A stretch of DNA of 64,000 nt from the NCBI RefSeq assembly GCF_033807715.1, contig NC_084592.1:28342419-28406418 (forward strand), in the 5' to 3' direction. This DNA comes from Cololabis saira. Taxonomy: Eukaryota > Chordata > Actinopteri > Beloniformes > Belonidae. The notes under the pieces were generated by a model. That model was not told the origin of the DNA. It searched no databases and was given only the letters and a program-made list of their open reading frames with translations. Shown here piece after piece: positions 1 through 12,565 of the stretch; the stretch's first letter is position 1, and every line of letters begins with the position of its first letter. Position numbers and translations under genes: made by a program.

Positions 1-641
1 TTTGATCCAGTTTGCCTGAACCGAGACGTCTTATGGGCTCCCTTGTCAGCCTCCACGGCCGGGAGAGTGCTGTTCATCTATGTTTTAGATACCTGTCGCA
101 GTTAAACTAACGCGGCTTATCTTCCCAGAGCCACCGTTCTACGTCATCGCCCCCAGAATGCATTGCGCAGGTAGAACATGGCGCCTCCCACAGGTCAAAA
201 TATGTGATAAACATTGTAGATTTTTAAAGCAATTAGATTATTTTATGTGTTTCTAACAACATATTTTAGTATAAGAGAACAATTGTGGCTAATTAGGGAC
301 TACAAGTCTTAATAACCAGGGTTCCTTTTAACAAGAAATGACTGAACTCAAATATGTTAAACAAAAGATTACAAAACATGGGATGTGGATGTCAGTAAAG
401 TAAGCATGAGGCGCATGTTGTGTGAGTAGAGAGTGTAGATGTGTGTTGTAGGATGCATAAACTAAACAAAAGGATAACAGAGGAAACTAGGCTGCCACAT
501 CGACGACCAGGTGCCTGCAGGTGAAGAGAGAGAGAGAGAATGAATAACAGGCTTGGATTTATAAACTGGTGGACACCGGGCCCAGGTGTCACCAGTTGGC
601 ACTGATTACCACTCTGCTGGTATGGTAAGAGTAGTCTACAT

Positions 642-1267
642 CTGTGGTTCCCAACCTTTTTTCCATGGAGCCCCCCCTACTTGTGTCTAAGACCAGCCGG
701 GCCCCCCGACCCGTACGTACTAGCACCAAAAGAGTAAAGTTATTCGTTACAAACCATTAATTGAAAAAATGAACATTAATTATGGTTTTTTTTATACACT
801 TCTCTTTGGTTTACCCTGTATATATATGACTTTGTTTTTCTCACCTTCATTTGTGTCACCAATGTATAAAATATGCACCAAAAATAATTGCAAGGACATA
901 AAAATATTTCTGAAAAACGTCTCTTTATATGTTGCTAATATGAGAGCAACATTTTTTTTTTACATTTTTCCTTTAACATCCTGTCGGAGTAGTAGTATGA
1001 TTAAATGTTGAATAATGATATAATAATACGTTTTTATCCTGATAAATAACTTAGTATTTTAAAATGACCAAAATATTTCTAAGTGGGTTTATACAGACTT
1101 GGATTACTTTATTCCATTAGGTGTGTTATTATGATTTTTTATTCATTTAACATGTGCAAATATAATTTTTACAACTGCATATCCTCAAAGCAGACAAAGT
1201 TTCGCGCCCCCCAGAGATCTCTGGCGCCCCCCAAGGGGGGGCCCGGACCCCAGGTTGGGAGACATTG
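642..1267. mobile_element. hAT-type non-autonomous DNA transposon
   Basis: The ends form imperfect terminal inverted repeats: CTGTGGTTCCCAACC at the left, and at the right the reverse complement CAATGTCTCCCAACC. They are flanked by an exact 8-bp target duplication, GTCTACAT, at 634-641 and 1268-1275. An 8-bp duplication with this type of terminus is characteristic of hAT elements. The interior is AT-rich, with C-rich segments just inside both ends, and holds no transposase; the short frames inside it are not convincing genes. Confidence 0.85.
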
Positions 1268-1275
1268 GTCTACAT

Positions 1276-1765
1276 CAAAATAGAGCAATGCTACAGCACT
1301 ACCACAGGGGTCGCTACAATACAAAAATCACAGGTGCTTTGGTGATCATAATTCATAAACATTAACAGTTAATTTTCTTTTCATTTTTTTTACAGTGATA
1401 TATTTGGTTTGATTAAAGACGTGGTTACAGCATTTACCTTCAGAGAAGCCTCAAAGACAATCATCAGAAAGCCATCAGTGTCCCTGGTAAGAAAAATATG
1501 CTACCCAAGGTCTCATAACTATACCACATACTGTTGTCTACGAAGTGCAGTTCTTGAGCATGGAATTTAAGCAGTTAGACTCATGTTTAGTAAGTCAGAG
1601 TCCACCAGGGGGGTTAGTTTAGGGAAGTATAGGGGGAGGAAAAAAAATTTAATCTACTCACTTGTGTAACTATGTTGTCACATTATAACTGTTCAGCATT
1701 TGTAGTATCGAAAGATACTTGTACTCATTTTTCAAAAATGTTTTCCAGGTGGGGTTGGCAAGAAA
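1276..1765. other. no gene recognised; possible upstream part of the YqaJ element
   Basis: A short open stretch near 1397-1485 lies between a T-rich run ending in acag and a gtaagaaa, so it could be an old exon of the downstream YqaJ gene. I cannot match it to a protein family, so this is only a guess. Confidence 0.3.
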
Positions 1766-2487
1766 ATGCATCATTGCCTCTCCTATGCTGACGTCCTGAT
1801 AGGGAGAGCTAGAGTCAGGATCTTTCCTTTTCACCCGTTCCTCGGGGTCTCACCTGATGGATACGTCTCCTGCAGCTGCTGTGGTTCAGGCGTCATCGAA
1901 ATAAAGTGCCTGTTTTGTGCAAAGGACTTCAGTGTGAATGAGGCAGCAGAGTCTGTCACCGACTTTTGCCTTGCAAGAGATGTGCAAGGAACCATGCTAA
2001 GAGCGAAGCAGAACCATGCATATTATTAAGTCCAAATGCTGCTTATTCTTACTGACAAATCATATTGGGACTTTATCCTTTGGACTGAAAAGTGCAGTAC
2101 TTCACCTTTTGTGGAACGTGTGACACTAGATGTAGCATTTTTTCACAAAGAATTGGAATGTGCAAAATATACTTTTTTTTTCGTTTTAAATGCATCCTTT
2201 CAGAACCATTTGACAAGTACTTCTCTGCTCCAAAACAAGCAGCAGCAACTTCTGACCACGATCAGCTGCAGTGCTACTGTTGTGAACCGGAAAAAAATTG
2301 GACCATGGGTGCCGTCACAAATGTTCCTCACACTGAGGAACATTTGAATATTAAACCTACTTATAATTATGATAGAATCGCATTTGGTCAATCCATCATG
2401 TTTTACTGGCTATGGAATTATGCCAGTTATATAATATCACACGTATATTTTACAGCCACTTGCATGAATTCAGAGGGCCAAAACTAA
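1766..2487 (+). pseudogene. broken YqaJ-type nuclease gene from an ISL2EU-like DNA transposon
   Basis: The translation contains the YqaJ/PD-(D/E)XK nuclease signature: a Gly-Val-Ser-Pro-Asp-Gly turn (about residues 27-32), a Cys-Ser-Cys-Cys segment, then Val-Ile-Glu-Ile-Lys-Cys (about residues 43-48). These supply the catalytic Asp, Glu and Lys. Downstream sequence (2036-2190, same frame) resembles the usual continuation, with a Trp-Asp-Phe-Ile-Leu-Trp-Thr-Glu strand. A stop at 2027-2029 interrupts the frame just before the expected Val-Gln helix. A shift near the T-run at 2171-2180 moves the rest, including a Cys-Tyr-Cys-Cys zinc-finger-like stretch (about 2268-2280), into another frame. In animals such YqaJ genes are carried by ISL2EU-type transposons, where the nuclease probably assists transposition. 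The copy is dead. The class assignment comes from family knowledge and the defects are visible directly. Confidence 0.75.
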
Positions 2488-2489
2488 AG

Positions 2490-3300
2490 TGGCAACTTAG
2501 GTGATAAAGTGTCTGAAGGGTGGCGGCCGGAGCAAGAGACAGCTGAGATAGCTGCCATTTAACTTTGAAAAGTTATCTTCATTTGTGACTTTAAAACTTT
2601 GAAAAAGAAATCAATTTTGTCAAAGTAGAGTGTTTCTATGTTAAATAAAAGTCAGATTTCACTATCAAAAAAATCAACATTAAATCAAAGTTAATATCTT
2701 ACATCGAATCGAAGTCCCTGTTTCAACATTGATTAAAAATCCAAATATATTTCAACATCAATTCCATATCAGATTTCATCACTGATTCAATGTTGAGTTC
2801 CCACTGTTTTTTTTCTCTCTCCCTAGCAGACTGCTTGTTACAATTTGTTTGTAACAATATGAAGTAGTGGTAATTTCCCTGCAGCCAGTTTATAGATTAA
2901 GACAATGTGTTAATGTTTTCACAAAAATATTTCCATGTATTGCATTTGTGGAAGTCGTTTGAACAAGCACACCGTCATGCTCTTCTTTGGTAGGATAAAT
3001 TAAAAGGAGCCTGGGGCTGAATCTTCGATGCTGATAATGTACACATACAGGACAAGCCAGAGGAGACGCTGTGTTCCTACAGGATAATCATCAATGGTAT
3101 TTTTCAAATTTGGATCTATTACACCAATTTTCAGGCGTTCACTGGTCTAATGCTTACTGACAGCAGGTTCAACCTGATTCATGTAGTCTACTCAAGATTT
3201 GATGCCAACATACAGTACGTATACTTCTTTCATTCTGGGAAGCATTCACATGTACTCTACTTTCAGATTTCTAAAAAGGACGTTTTCTCAAAACAAGCCT
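2490..3300. other. AT-rich region without a recognisable gene
   Basis: No coding frame or RNA is supported. Around 2640-2800 there are repeated short motifs on the theme of aacattgatt and caacatcaattc in both orientations. They look like the end of a DNA transposon, possibly of the YqaJ-carrying element to the left. Confidence 0.4.
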
Positions 3301-3324
3301 AAATTAAAGCTGCAAGCAGTGATG

Positions 3325-3885
3325 AACGGACCCTCGCGCGTGCAATTTTCACCAATAAAGGTCAAGCACTCAAAACTAAGTCCAATGACACCACCTACGA
3401 GTCTCTATATCAAACCAATCAAAAGTTATGTCAGAAAATAGGAACTATCACATATCGACCAATCAGAAGAAGGGGCCGGGCTAATTTGCACCAATTATGG
3501 TGAAGGACTCAAAACCGAGTCAAATGACACCACCCACGACTCTCTATATCAAACCAATCAAAAGTTATTGCAGGAAATAGGAACTATCACATATCGACCA
3601 ATCAGAAGAAGGGGCCGGGCTAATTTGCGCCAATTAAGGTGAAGGACTCAAAACCATGTCCGATGACACCACCCATGACTCTTTATATCAAACCAATCAA
3701 CAGTTATTGCAGGAAATAGGAACTATCACATATCGACCAATCAGAAGAAGGGGTGGGGCTAATTTGCACCAATTATGGTCAAGTACTCAAAACCGAGTCA
3801 GATGACACCACCCACGACTCGCTATGTCAAACCAATCAAAAGTTATTGCAGGAAATAGGAACTATCACATATCAACCAATCAATC
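3325..3885. repeat. 139-bp tandem repeat, about four copies
   Basis: The phrase ggaactatcacatatc recurs at about 3441, 3580, 3719 and 3857, giving a period near 139 bp. Each unit also carries caaaaccgagtc-like and atcaaaccaatcaa blocks. The copies differ by a few substitutions; the first is partial and more diverged, and the last is cut off about 30 bases in. Confidence 0.9.
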
Positions 3886-3972
3886 TTCCTTGTCGGCCTC
3901 TGGTCTCGCGGGTGGCAGGTCCTCCCCCCCTCCCCCACTATAGATACACTTCAGGTGGAGCTTTGATAGGAT

Positions 3973-4129
<157 letters not shown>

Positions 4130-5997
4130 TAGTAAAGTACATTTATTAATGGATAGCCCCTTGAGATGAATCATCTCGTTTTCGAGGGGGTCCAACAAAA
4201 AACATACAACACAATACAAAACAGTTACATACAACATACATAATACATAAAACATAATACATAAGGCTCTCACACACAAACCTGCCCACACACCAGTCCC
4301 CAAGACCTACCACACCTGAAGAACACAAGTAAACACTGCATATAATGCAGTAATAGCAACAAGAACAACAATATTAATATTAATGGTAGTCATTGTCATC
4401 ATCATTATGATACAATATACGGAGATATATATACATTATATATGAAATAAATAAAAAAATAATAAAATAAAATGAGAAGGCAATACCACTAGAGGCAACT
4501 ACATGGTTTATTGAGGTTGGAATATAGTGAGTTTTTAAAGAGGTGTAATGAATTAAGTTTTCTTATGTTAATGGGTAAGTTGTTCCAATCTGATGGGGCT
4601 TTGAACTTAAAAGCACGTCTGCCAGTTTCTTTAAAGGTTAAAGGAATGAAAAAGAAGGGTTGCTGAGTGTTTCTGAGATAATATGAGGATGTATATGGAA
4701 TCAGATATTGTTTTAAGTAAGAAGGATAACTAAAGTGGATACATTTGAATATGAGTTGGAGCCAGTGGTATTGTCTTCTTGAGCTGAGGGGTAACCAGTT
4801 TAATGAATGATACATGGAGCAGTGGTGAGTTCGATATGGGCACCTTAACACAAATCTACAGAGACTGTTGTAAATGACATTGAGAGGTTGAAGATGTGAT
4901 TCATAAGTGTTCTGGTAAACAACATCAGCATAATCTAAAATGGGAAATAATAGTTGTGTGACAATTCTTTTCCGTGTTGGTAAAGTAAAACAGTTTATTG
5001 AACGGTAAAGGATGCCTAGGTTGCGATGTAACTTGGTTGTGATGGACTCAATATGATGTTTAAAAGAAAATAATGGGTCGATCCAGAGGCCGAGGTGTTT
5101 GAATGTGGTGACCTGCTCAAGGGGTGAGCCATCATTGAATATAAATATTAAGAATATTAAGATCTGGGTTATTTCCAAGGCCTAGTCTGGTACCAAACAA
5201 CATTGAACATGATTTCTTTTTGTTTAACAAAAGTTTATTCGATGCTAACCAATACTGAACAATAGAAAATTCATTTTGTAAGGATCTCTCAATTATTGAT
5301 GTGTTATTGTGTCGTCTGCGTATAAGTGTATTTTACAATTGGAACAAGTTTTTGGGAGGTCATTAATGAAAATGGAGAAAAGGAGTGGTCCAAGGGATGA
5401 ACCTTGTGGTACTCCTTTCTCAACAATTGTATATTTGGATTGGATTCCATTAAGGCTGACACACTGACGTCTGTTATGGAGATAAGAGTTGAACCAAAGA
5501 AGAGAGTTTCTACAGATGCCAATTGAGTAAAGTTTGTCCAGTAGAAGGTAGTGATCAACAATGTCAAAAGCTTTAGTGAGATCCAGAAATATTGCACCAG
5601 TGAGTTTACCATTTTCAGAAGCTGTAAATGTATCATTTGTGAATTTTAGAAGAGCTGTGGTTGTTGAGAAATTTGATCTGAAACCGGACTGGAATGGAGA
5701 CAAAATATTGTTTTCAGTAATATATTGTGATAATTGAGTGAATATTAATTTTTCAAAGATTTTTGCAATGGAGTTGATAATGGAGATTGGGCGGTAATTA
5801 TTGACTTCGTTTGGATCACCTCCCTTGTGTAGTGGAGTGACTATGGCACTTTTCCAAGCAGAAGGGAGGGAGCAAGTTAATAAAGAAAGATTATATAAAT
5901 CACAGAGGGGATACATTAAAATATGGGCTGTTAATTTAATAAATTTTATCTCAATGCCGTCTGGACCAGATCCACAGTCATTCTTCAATTCATAGAT
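4130..5997 (-). pseudogene. 5'-truncated, frameshifted LINE reverse transcriptase (jockey/CR1/L2-like)
   Basis: On the minus strand, 5988-5293 encodes a reverse transcriptase core. It shows Ser-Gly-Phe-Arg, the palm motif [18 protein letters not shown] and the catalytic Tyr-Ala-Asp-Asp-Thr. The frame stops at 5293-5295. Homologous sequence continues in a second frame over about 5290-5150 (Ser-Leu-Gln-Asn-Glu-Phe) and returns to the first frame from about 5140 to 4489 for the C-terminal domain (Leu-Asp-Tyr-Ala-Asp-Val-Val). There are therefore two frame changes. The endonuclease is absent, so the copy is 5' truncated near 5997. A 3' UTR runs to about 4130 and ends at the CA/TG microsatellite. 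The copy cannot make a working enzyme. The exact clade is uncertain. Confidence 0.88.
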
Positions 5998-5999
5998 TC

Positions 6000-6600
6000 A
6001 TAGACATACACATTGGCTTGTTCACCTGCATGCTTGCTCTGTAGTTTTTGGGGTTAGTTAGTCGCGGTAGCTTAGCTCAGACTGTGATTGGATCTCGAGA
6101 TTTGGGACGATTGCTGCTCATGTTTTGGTCGGTTCCGTGTCGGTTTCGATTTCAATTCCGGTGTTTCGTTTGTGGTTTTTGTTGCAGATTTCCAGTGCTC
6201 GACGTGTGCCTCCATGTGTTCTTGCTTCCTGGTTTAGCAGAGGATGTCACCCCCCCCCCCCCCCCCAAAAAACCCACTGGGTTTGTATATATGTATGTGT
6301 ATGCGTATGTATGCGTATATATATATGTATATATATTAAATATAGTAACAATGCACATATATATGCCTTAGGTTTTTACCAGCATGGTATTAACCATTAA
6401 TATGTGCGCAGACAAGGTTAAAAAAAAAAAATAAATAAATAATAATAAGTTGCAACATGATACAGGTGTGTAACGATTTCCATGCATGTACGTCAAACCG
6501 TATTGTGGGGCTTGAGGCACGAAGTTTTCTAGGGGGCGCGGTTGAGCCATTAGGCCACACCCATTAATGCAAACCATTAAATATCAAATATTTCGCCAGG
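6000..6600. other. no gene; simple-sequence patches
   Basis: This holds a C-run at 6249-6266 followed by AT/GT-rich simple sequence (about 6283-6362) and an A/AATA-rich patch at 6419-6450. I see nothing coding. Confidence 0.5.
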
Positions 6601-6764
6601 CCTGGCTTGCGTGCAAAATTTGGTGACTTTTGGGGCACGTTTAGGGGGGCAAAAAGGCCCTAATTTTGTCGGAAAAATAAAAACGAGAAAAAAAAACGAG
6701 AAAAAGAAAAAAATCCTACAGATACAATAGGGCCATCGCACTGTCAGTGCTCGGGCCCTAATAA

Positions 6765-9700
6765 CTTATATGTTTTGGTTCTGTGAAAATAAATGGCAAA
6801 GACACATTCTTCTGTGTGACTGGGCAGCACACCGAGTTATCCGGGTTTAGGTCAGAGAGTCCCAGACCTCTAGCTCTTCTGAAGGAAAACCAAGGTGTTC
6901 CTACGTAAGCTGAGGTATATATGTAAAAGCATCTAACGCTTCCAGTGGTCAATAAGGCTAGAAAAGTGCTACATCATTTACATTTGTCACAAAATTTCAG
7001 GCACTGCTGCAATTGATGTTTTTTTTTTTCAAAAGGGACATAGCGGGGTCATCTAAAACTTCTGAATAAGAACACAATTCACTAACATCATGAATGTTAC
7101 TGCCAGATCTAATTTTCAGTCTGCTATTTTCAGCTCTGCCCTGTAACCACATTCGGATGCTCATAGCTTGGAATAACATAAGGACCTTAATTGCACAGCA
7201 AAGCCTTTGTAGACCATTTCTGTATGAAGTAATTGTGTGAGATGAAAATCCCCTTAGGCTCCTTTTGTTTGACTTCAGCTGAGTACGTAAATCCATTTTA
7301 ATCAAGTTCCCAAGGACTTTCACTTTAAAATGCAATGCAGTCAGGACTTTTAATGCAGAGAAAAATATGTGTTTCCATCAACGTGAAAGTGTCCCTCCTT
7401 TTAAACTTTGTTCAGATGCAAAAACATGAGTTTTTGAAAGCAGGTACAAATCGCTTCTCCATTTCATTGAATTTTCTCTGAGACCATGGAAAACATGAGC
7501 CTTGCATAGTTTTACAAAAATAATTAAAACCTACAATAAGGCTGAAATATATGCAGTTGTGTGTCTTGTGACCCAAATTACCTGGCTTGGTTCTTTTATT
7601 TCTTCTTTTTTTGCATGACTAAAAACCAAAAAACTAAACAGAATTCAGTTCCTTTAAATTCCACTTCATTAATTTTTAAGAGGAAATTAAGTAGATGATG
7701 GATTTTGCTCTATTTTTCATGTACAGTCAACAGAATAACTGACAATTTTACACTTTAACAAAAGTGCAGAAAAAAGTTATTCTGAACCTTTTGAGCTTCT
7801 AATTTCATTAACAAAAACAATAGAAAAAGTTAAATAGGGTGCCATTATGTAAAGTAGCTAACACCATATTAGATTAACAGTGCCCCCTTTAAATACACTT
7901 TTAATGTGAATATTGAGTGTGAATAATTATTTCTTACTCTTCACTTCTCAATCAAATGCAACACAATTTTGTGATAGCTAGGCTTTTGTGTGGGATCAGA
8001 AAAATCAGGAGACTCAAATGCTGGGTAGGATTATTCGACTAAGACTTAGAGGTCAAGTTTATTTCCAAGAAAATGTAGTAAATCAAGCTGCAAAACAGAA
8101 AAAACAGAATTGGGAATTTCCAGGGCAGAAACGCATCTCAAGAGTTGGGGTCTTAGCTGATTTCACAGTTGGTTCTGGTGGGAAGGTTTACAGGCTTGGA
8201 GGGATTGGCCCCAGATTTAAAGCAGCACGGCAGATAATGATGATTATGGTCAGGTGTGTGCCAGCAGCTCAGCCTGCCAGCACAAGAAAACATTTCACAA
8301 CAACCTCAAAGGTGATAGTGAAACAAATCAAGGGGCAATGCTGCACCACAACATTTACTAGAGTGAGAAAAAAAAAATGCGTTCATGACAATAAGAGAGA
8401 AAAAGTTTAATTTTAAGCAACATTTACTAGCCAGCCTGGACAGTCTTAATTCTTCACCTCCTTGATATAAAGGATTAGTTTGGTTCTTCTCGATTCGGCT
8501 TTGATTCCCAAGGGAGAGTGCCAATAAACACGGAAGAAACTGCTATTGGACCTGAATGGATACATAAAGTCTTTTCAGCGCTTGGTGGTGTGAAAATAAA
8601 CGTGATGATGCTACGTGGGGTTAATGATGTGGGTCTATGTTGAATTTGTTGGACATGTTTACATTGCACCATATTACCATCAAAACATTGTGTGGAATGA
8701 GTCTTGAACACTGAATCACACACACAGAATCAGATCAGTTTATATAGCAAACTAAAAATGACGGATAAAAACAGCCAACAAGGAAAAATGAAAGGAATGC
8801 ATAATTCAGCCGTGACTAAACTTACTTTATTACTAATAATCAACAGCTAAATAAAAATATATATTGTTAGGTTGTTTAAAAAGATAAGGAAAATGAAAGC
8901 AAATGTCTTAAAATAATTCCTAAAAAGCAGCAGTGTTTGCATAATGAGCGAGTGATATGCAGACACCAAAGTCGACTCTGGCTGGACGTATTTTAGCTCC
9001 TCAAAGCTTCTCATTTATTCCCCACAGAGATGATTAATCTCCTTTCCTCTTAATTTGGAGCCATGTCACAGCATGGGCAGCCCCTCCATACATTTATTGC
9101 TAGGGTCTTGCTTTGGCAGATCCCAAATGCCAATGTTCTGTGTTCTTAGGGCGTTTTCAGCAAATGCACTTTAACAATAGCAAAAGATCCCAAAGATATG
9201 AAAGATTTATAGTACAAAAGCAACCTCTTTTGGCTTTTCCCTTTCTTTTTTTTTCCAGGGGGGCGCTAGAGCGGATTATTGTGTTTCGCATAATGATTTG
9301 GCAAAGACTTAATGTCAGATTCCCTTCCAGACACAATCCCCCCCATTTATCCAGACCTGAGACTGGCACTGCGAGAACACAATGATCCAGTTGATCCAGT
9401 AACATTCTGTTTGGAGGGCAAGCAACTTTATATAGGTCATTATTTGAATATGTACAAAACTTACAAATACCTGTGCTACATGTCATCAGCAGAAGAGACA
9501 AAAATATCACACAACATAGACTCTTGAAAGCAGCAGGCTCCGTGTGTAGTTTGTAGGGTTTTCAAAGTTGTCGAATCAAAGGATGTGGAATGAGAGACCA
9601 AAAGGGTTGCAACAAAAAGGTTTTGAAAAAGAGGCAGCCTTTTCTATTTTAGGGAAGTCAGTCTTAGCATTTGTCTCTGACTTTGAAATATATTTTGAAG

Positions 9701-10264
9701 CTTTTACAAACTACCTTCTTGTAGTGATTGTTCACAAAAAACCCTGTATGACTGGTATGACTGTGATCCTTGATCGCAGCAGGAACAACATGTGATGTGG
9801 AATATTTGTGTTTCACTTCCATACCGTAATAAATGTTCTACTGAATTTAGAAAATCCAAGCATGAACAGATTTTCAAGCATGAACAGATTTTCCTGTTTT
9901 ATTTCCAAATATAAAAGAGGCTCATCACTTTCCTGATGCATAACGACTCATCATCTCTGAGATTAAAGCGTCTCGTATATTCAGCTGTGACTTGATGTTA
10001 ATGTCATGTGGGTTGAGATCGTGCTCAGGGAACAGATGTGCATGGCTATAAACAGTACTGCGTACATGATTATGCACGTCCTCCTATTGACATCCAATCA
10101 ATAACACCTTGTATTTCAACTCCGGATGAGAAAATGTTGAAAATGCATTCCCCTCAGTCAGTGATGGAAACCAGTTGTAGTTTAAAACATATCAGTACTT
10201 CGGGTAGGTTGAAAAACAACTAATGGTTCAGACATTTTGTTGTGCTGTATTAGACCATATTAGA
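6765..10264. other. 3.5 kb without a recognisable gene
   Basis: I read all frames of this stretch and found no domain, no convincing exon and no clear transposon ends. The longest frames (for example 7988-8410 on + and 9157-9510 on -) have no family signature and are probably chance. The sequence is moderately AT-rich with only short homopolymer runs. Confidence 0.5.
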
Positions 10265-10515
10265 GTTAAAGGGGACCTATTATGAAAAACACGTTTTTTC
10301 TTGCTTTAACATATATAAAGTGGTCTCCCCCTCACCCTGTCAACACAGAGAAGGAGTAAAGCAACCAAATTCTACAGTGTCTGTACATCCGCCCGGATGA
10401 TCCTACCAGTGTCATGTGACTTCTACGAGCCGTTCAGATTCTGCTCCCGTCCTTACGTAACGACGGGAGCGATTTCCAAGCCTACAATTAACTCCGTAGG
10501 CTGGAGGGTCCGCCA
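10264..10515. mobile_element. fragment of a TTAA-flanked DNA transposon
   Basis: TTAA at 10264-10267 is followed by AGGGGACCTATTATGAAAAA. This is the inverted counterpart of the right end of the larger element at 41250-42636. Shared interior blocks include the heptad-like hairpin gctcccgtc/gacgggagc at 10444-10470 and the cttgctttaacatatataaa segment. The other end of this copy is not recognisable, so it is partial. Confidence 0.75.
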
Positions 10516-10562
10516 TTGTTTCTAAGTGGTGAATCATGTGGCTGTTTCAACAACGAGGGACA

Positions 10563-10842
10563 AGGGGGGCACGGTGGCTCAGCTGGTAGTGCAGCCGTCT
10601 CACAGCAAGAAGGAAGTGAAGTGCGTGTTAGTTCCCCCATGACTTCAGTCCCCACACCCTGGGTGGGGTTGGCGAAAGGGCCTTTCTGTGTGGAGTTTGC
10701 ATGTTCTCCCCGTGTTCCCTTAGGTAGCAATGTGAGCTACCCTCACAAAAAACATGCACACAGTCCTGGGCTATACATGCCCCCTCTGGCCAGCCTGGAC
10801 CTCCGGTGTTACTCTGTACTGTTAGTCTGTACTGTTAGGTAA
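10563..10842 (+). repeat. dispersed repeat beginning with a tRNA-like GGCACGGTGGCTCAG motif
   Basis: It begins ggggggcacggtggctcagc, continues with tctcacagcaagaagg and carries the block gtgtggagtttgcatgttct with ccccgtg after it. These form a dispersed repeat common in fish genomes. The opening resembles a Pol III A box, but there is no clean B box and no cloverleaf, so I do not call a tRNA. A related and more decayed copy lies at about 37850-38875. Confidence 0.65.
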
Positions 10843-11375
10843 CACCAGAGCTCTATTAGTAATACATTTTTTTCTGTCGGTTTCAGATCTTCCAAGCACC
10901 TGAAGCTGTTCAACAACACCTTCAGAAGACGTACGGCCCTTCCTTGAGCCAGCAATAGTTATTTATATACAACTTATGTTTTTTTTTTTTTTAACAATAA
11001 AGTTGGGTGTGTATCAGATATAAATTGTTGAATACAAAATTCCATGTGAATCATCAATTGAAACCAAAATGAATTCAATAATTATGATATATGATAAAGT
11101 ATTTTTTATTGGAGAAAATTGTGAAGACACTTTCCAATGCAACAGAGACAGGTCCTGTGACAATTATACAATCAACTTGAGAAAGACTCAGTACATCCAA
11201 GTGGTGAAAACCAATGCACCAAGATTCAGTCATTGGTACATCAAAAATTTGAAATTAAAATGTGTTAAACTATAAGAATTTGAACGTTAATGCTTTGTTC
11301 CCACAGGAGGAGAAAGTGTTTTGTAGTGTTTTATGCTGTCTTCGGGTCCAAAAAGGAGAGGTTCAGAAGCGAAGT
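10843..11375. other. no gene recognised
   Basis: AT-rich sequence with a T-run at 10980-10992. The short frame at 11069-11275 has no family signature. Confidence 0.5.
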
Positions 11376-12421
11376 GTCACGTTTGTTAGGACCCAAACAC
11401 AGGAGAGACCAGAAGGTAGGAGTTCTAAAAGATGGTGATTTATTACTCCAGGCCAACACAGAGTTCAGGGGGCCTGGGCACTGGGCCGGGCAGACCGTCG
11501 ACACAGTTCAGGCACATCGGCAAGACAGATCAGGGGGCCGCCCTCGGGATTGGGCAGACAGATCAGGGGGCTGCTCTCGGGGCGTCGGCTGGGGAGACAG
11601 ATCAGGCCTGAGCAGAGTCCCGGGCGGTGGCGTGGGCCAAGACATTGGAGCTGGCTGAAGTGCGACCAGAGTCCATGGAAGGGACCTAGATACCAGCTGA
11701 GGTGTGTCCAGAACCACCACTGGAACAGGGTGAGGTGCGTCCGGGACCACCACTGGAACAGGGACAGGGTGAGGTGCATCTAGGACCACCACTGGAACAG
11801 GGAAAGGTGCGTCCGGGATCACCGCCGGGGCCACAACAGGCTGGGGTGCGTCCAGGACCACCCCCGAAACAGGGACAGGAGGGGGTTGCCGCCGCCATCG
11901 GCGTGTCTTCCGCCTGCACTGAGCCTGAATGCTCTTGGGCCGACCGAAAGCCAAGCGCGTTCGCCAGAAGGGGGACTCCTCTTCCTTGAACCGTGGCATG
12001 TTCTTCTCTGTCTCCCAGCGGAAAAACTCTCAGAGGGTAATCTGTTCTCCTGCTGGGTCCATGCTGGCTGGTCCATTCTGTCACGAGTTGCTTTGTTAGG
12101 ACCCAAACGCAGGAGAGACCAGGAGGCAGAAGTTCCAAAAGACAGTGATTTATTACTCCAAAAACAAACCAAAAGTGCTGCTGAGTAGGGTTAACAAAAC
12201 ATAAGAGCAAAAATCAAAAAACCTTTACAGGACTCACAGAGGGAGGAAACAATACGGACCAGCAGGGAGCTAGGGAAAGGCAAGACCAGACATACACAGA
12301 AGGGTTAACGAGACACAGGTGCAGACGATCAGGGCAGATGGGAATCAGGGAAGTTAAGACATAACTGAAACACAAAAGATACGGGTTTCAAAATAAAACA
12401 GGAACCGAAACAAACCGTGAC
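11376..12421 (-). mobile_element. LTR-retroelement remnant with a proline-rich internal frame
   Basis: A segment at 12079-12421 begins TGTCACG and ends CGTGACA and looks like a complete LTR of about 343 bp. Its first 80 bases are repeated in diverged form at 11376-11456 (shared ttaggacccaaac, caggagagaccag and gtgatttattactcca blocks). The flanks cgaag and caaag could be a 5-bp target duplication with one change. Between the repeats, the minus strand has an open frame (11999-11508, 163 codons) rich in Pro and Val with repeated Val-Leu-Asp-Ala-Pro-His-Pro units, encoded by a roughly 30-bp minisatellite at 11700-11870. No protease, reverse transcriptase or integrase is present, so it is non-autonomous or internally deleted. 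Confidence 0.6.
11700..11870. repeat. GC-rich minisatellite, unit about 30 bp
   Basis: The block gaccaccactggaacaggg recurs with gtgaggtgcgtccgg spacers at least four times, with variable 6-bp insertions (acaggg). It lies inside the LTR-element remnant and gives periodic frames on both strands. Confidence 0.8.
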
Positions 12422-12565
12422 ACAAAGTGCTTCTGAAACTCACAAGGAATCCTGGCTGCTGGGCTGGAATCATGAGATTACAAGTCTACCTGAAGGTTTT
12501 GAGATCACGTGATAGTCTGCTACTTTAGGATTCCATATCTTGTTTTGTCAGGAATTACACATTAA

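Noticed and set aside
3325..3885. CRISPR-like array
   Set aside because: The units are contiguous 139-bp tandem repeats without spacers, in a vertebrate genome.
7988..8410. 140-codon frame on + as a gene
   Set aside because: No family signature, no coding neighbours and no splice or promoter context; probably chance.
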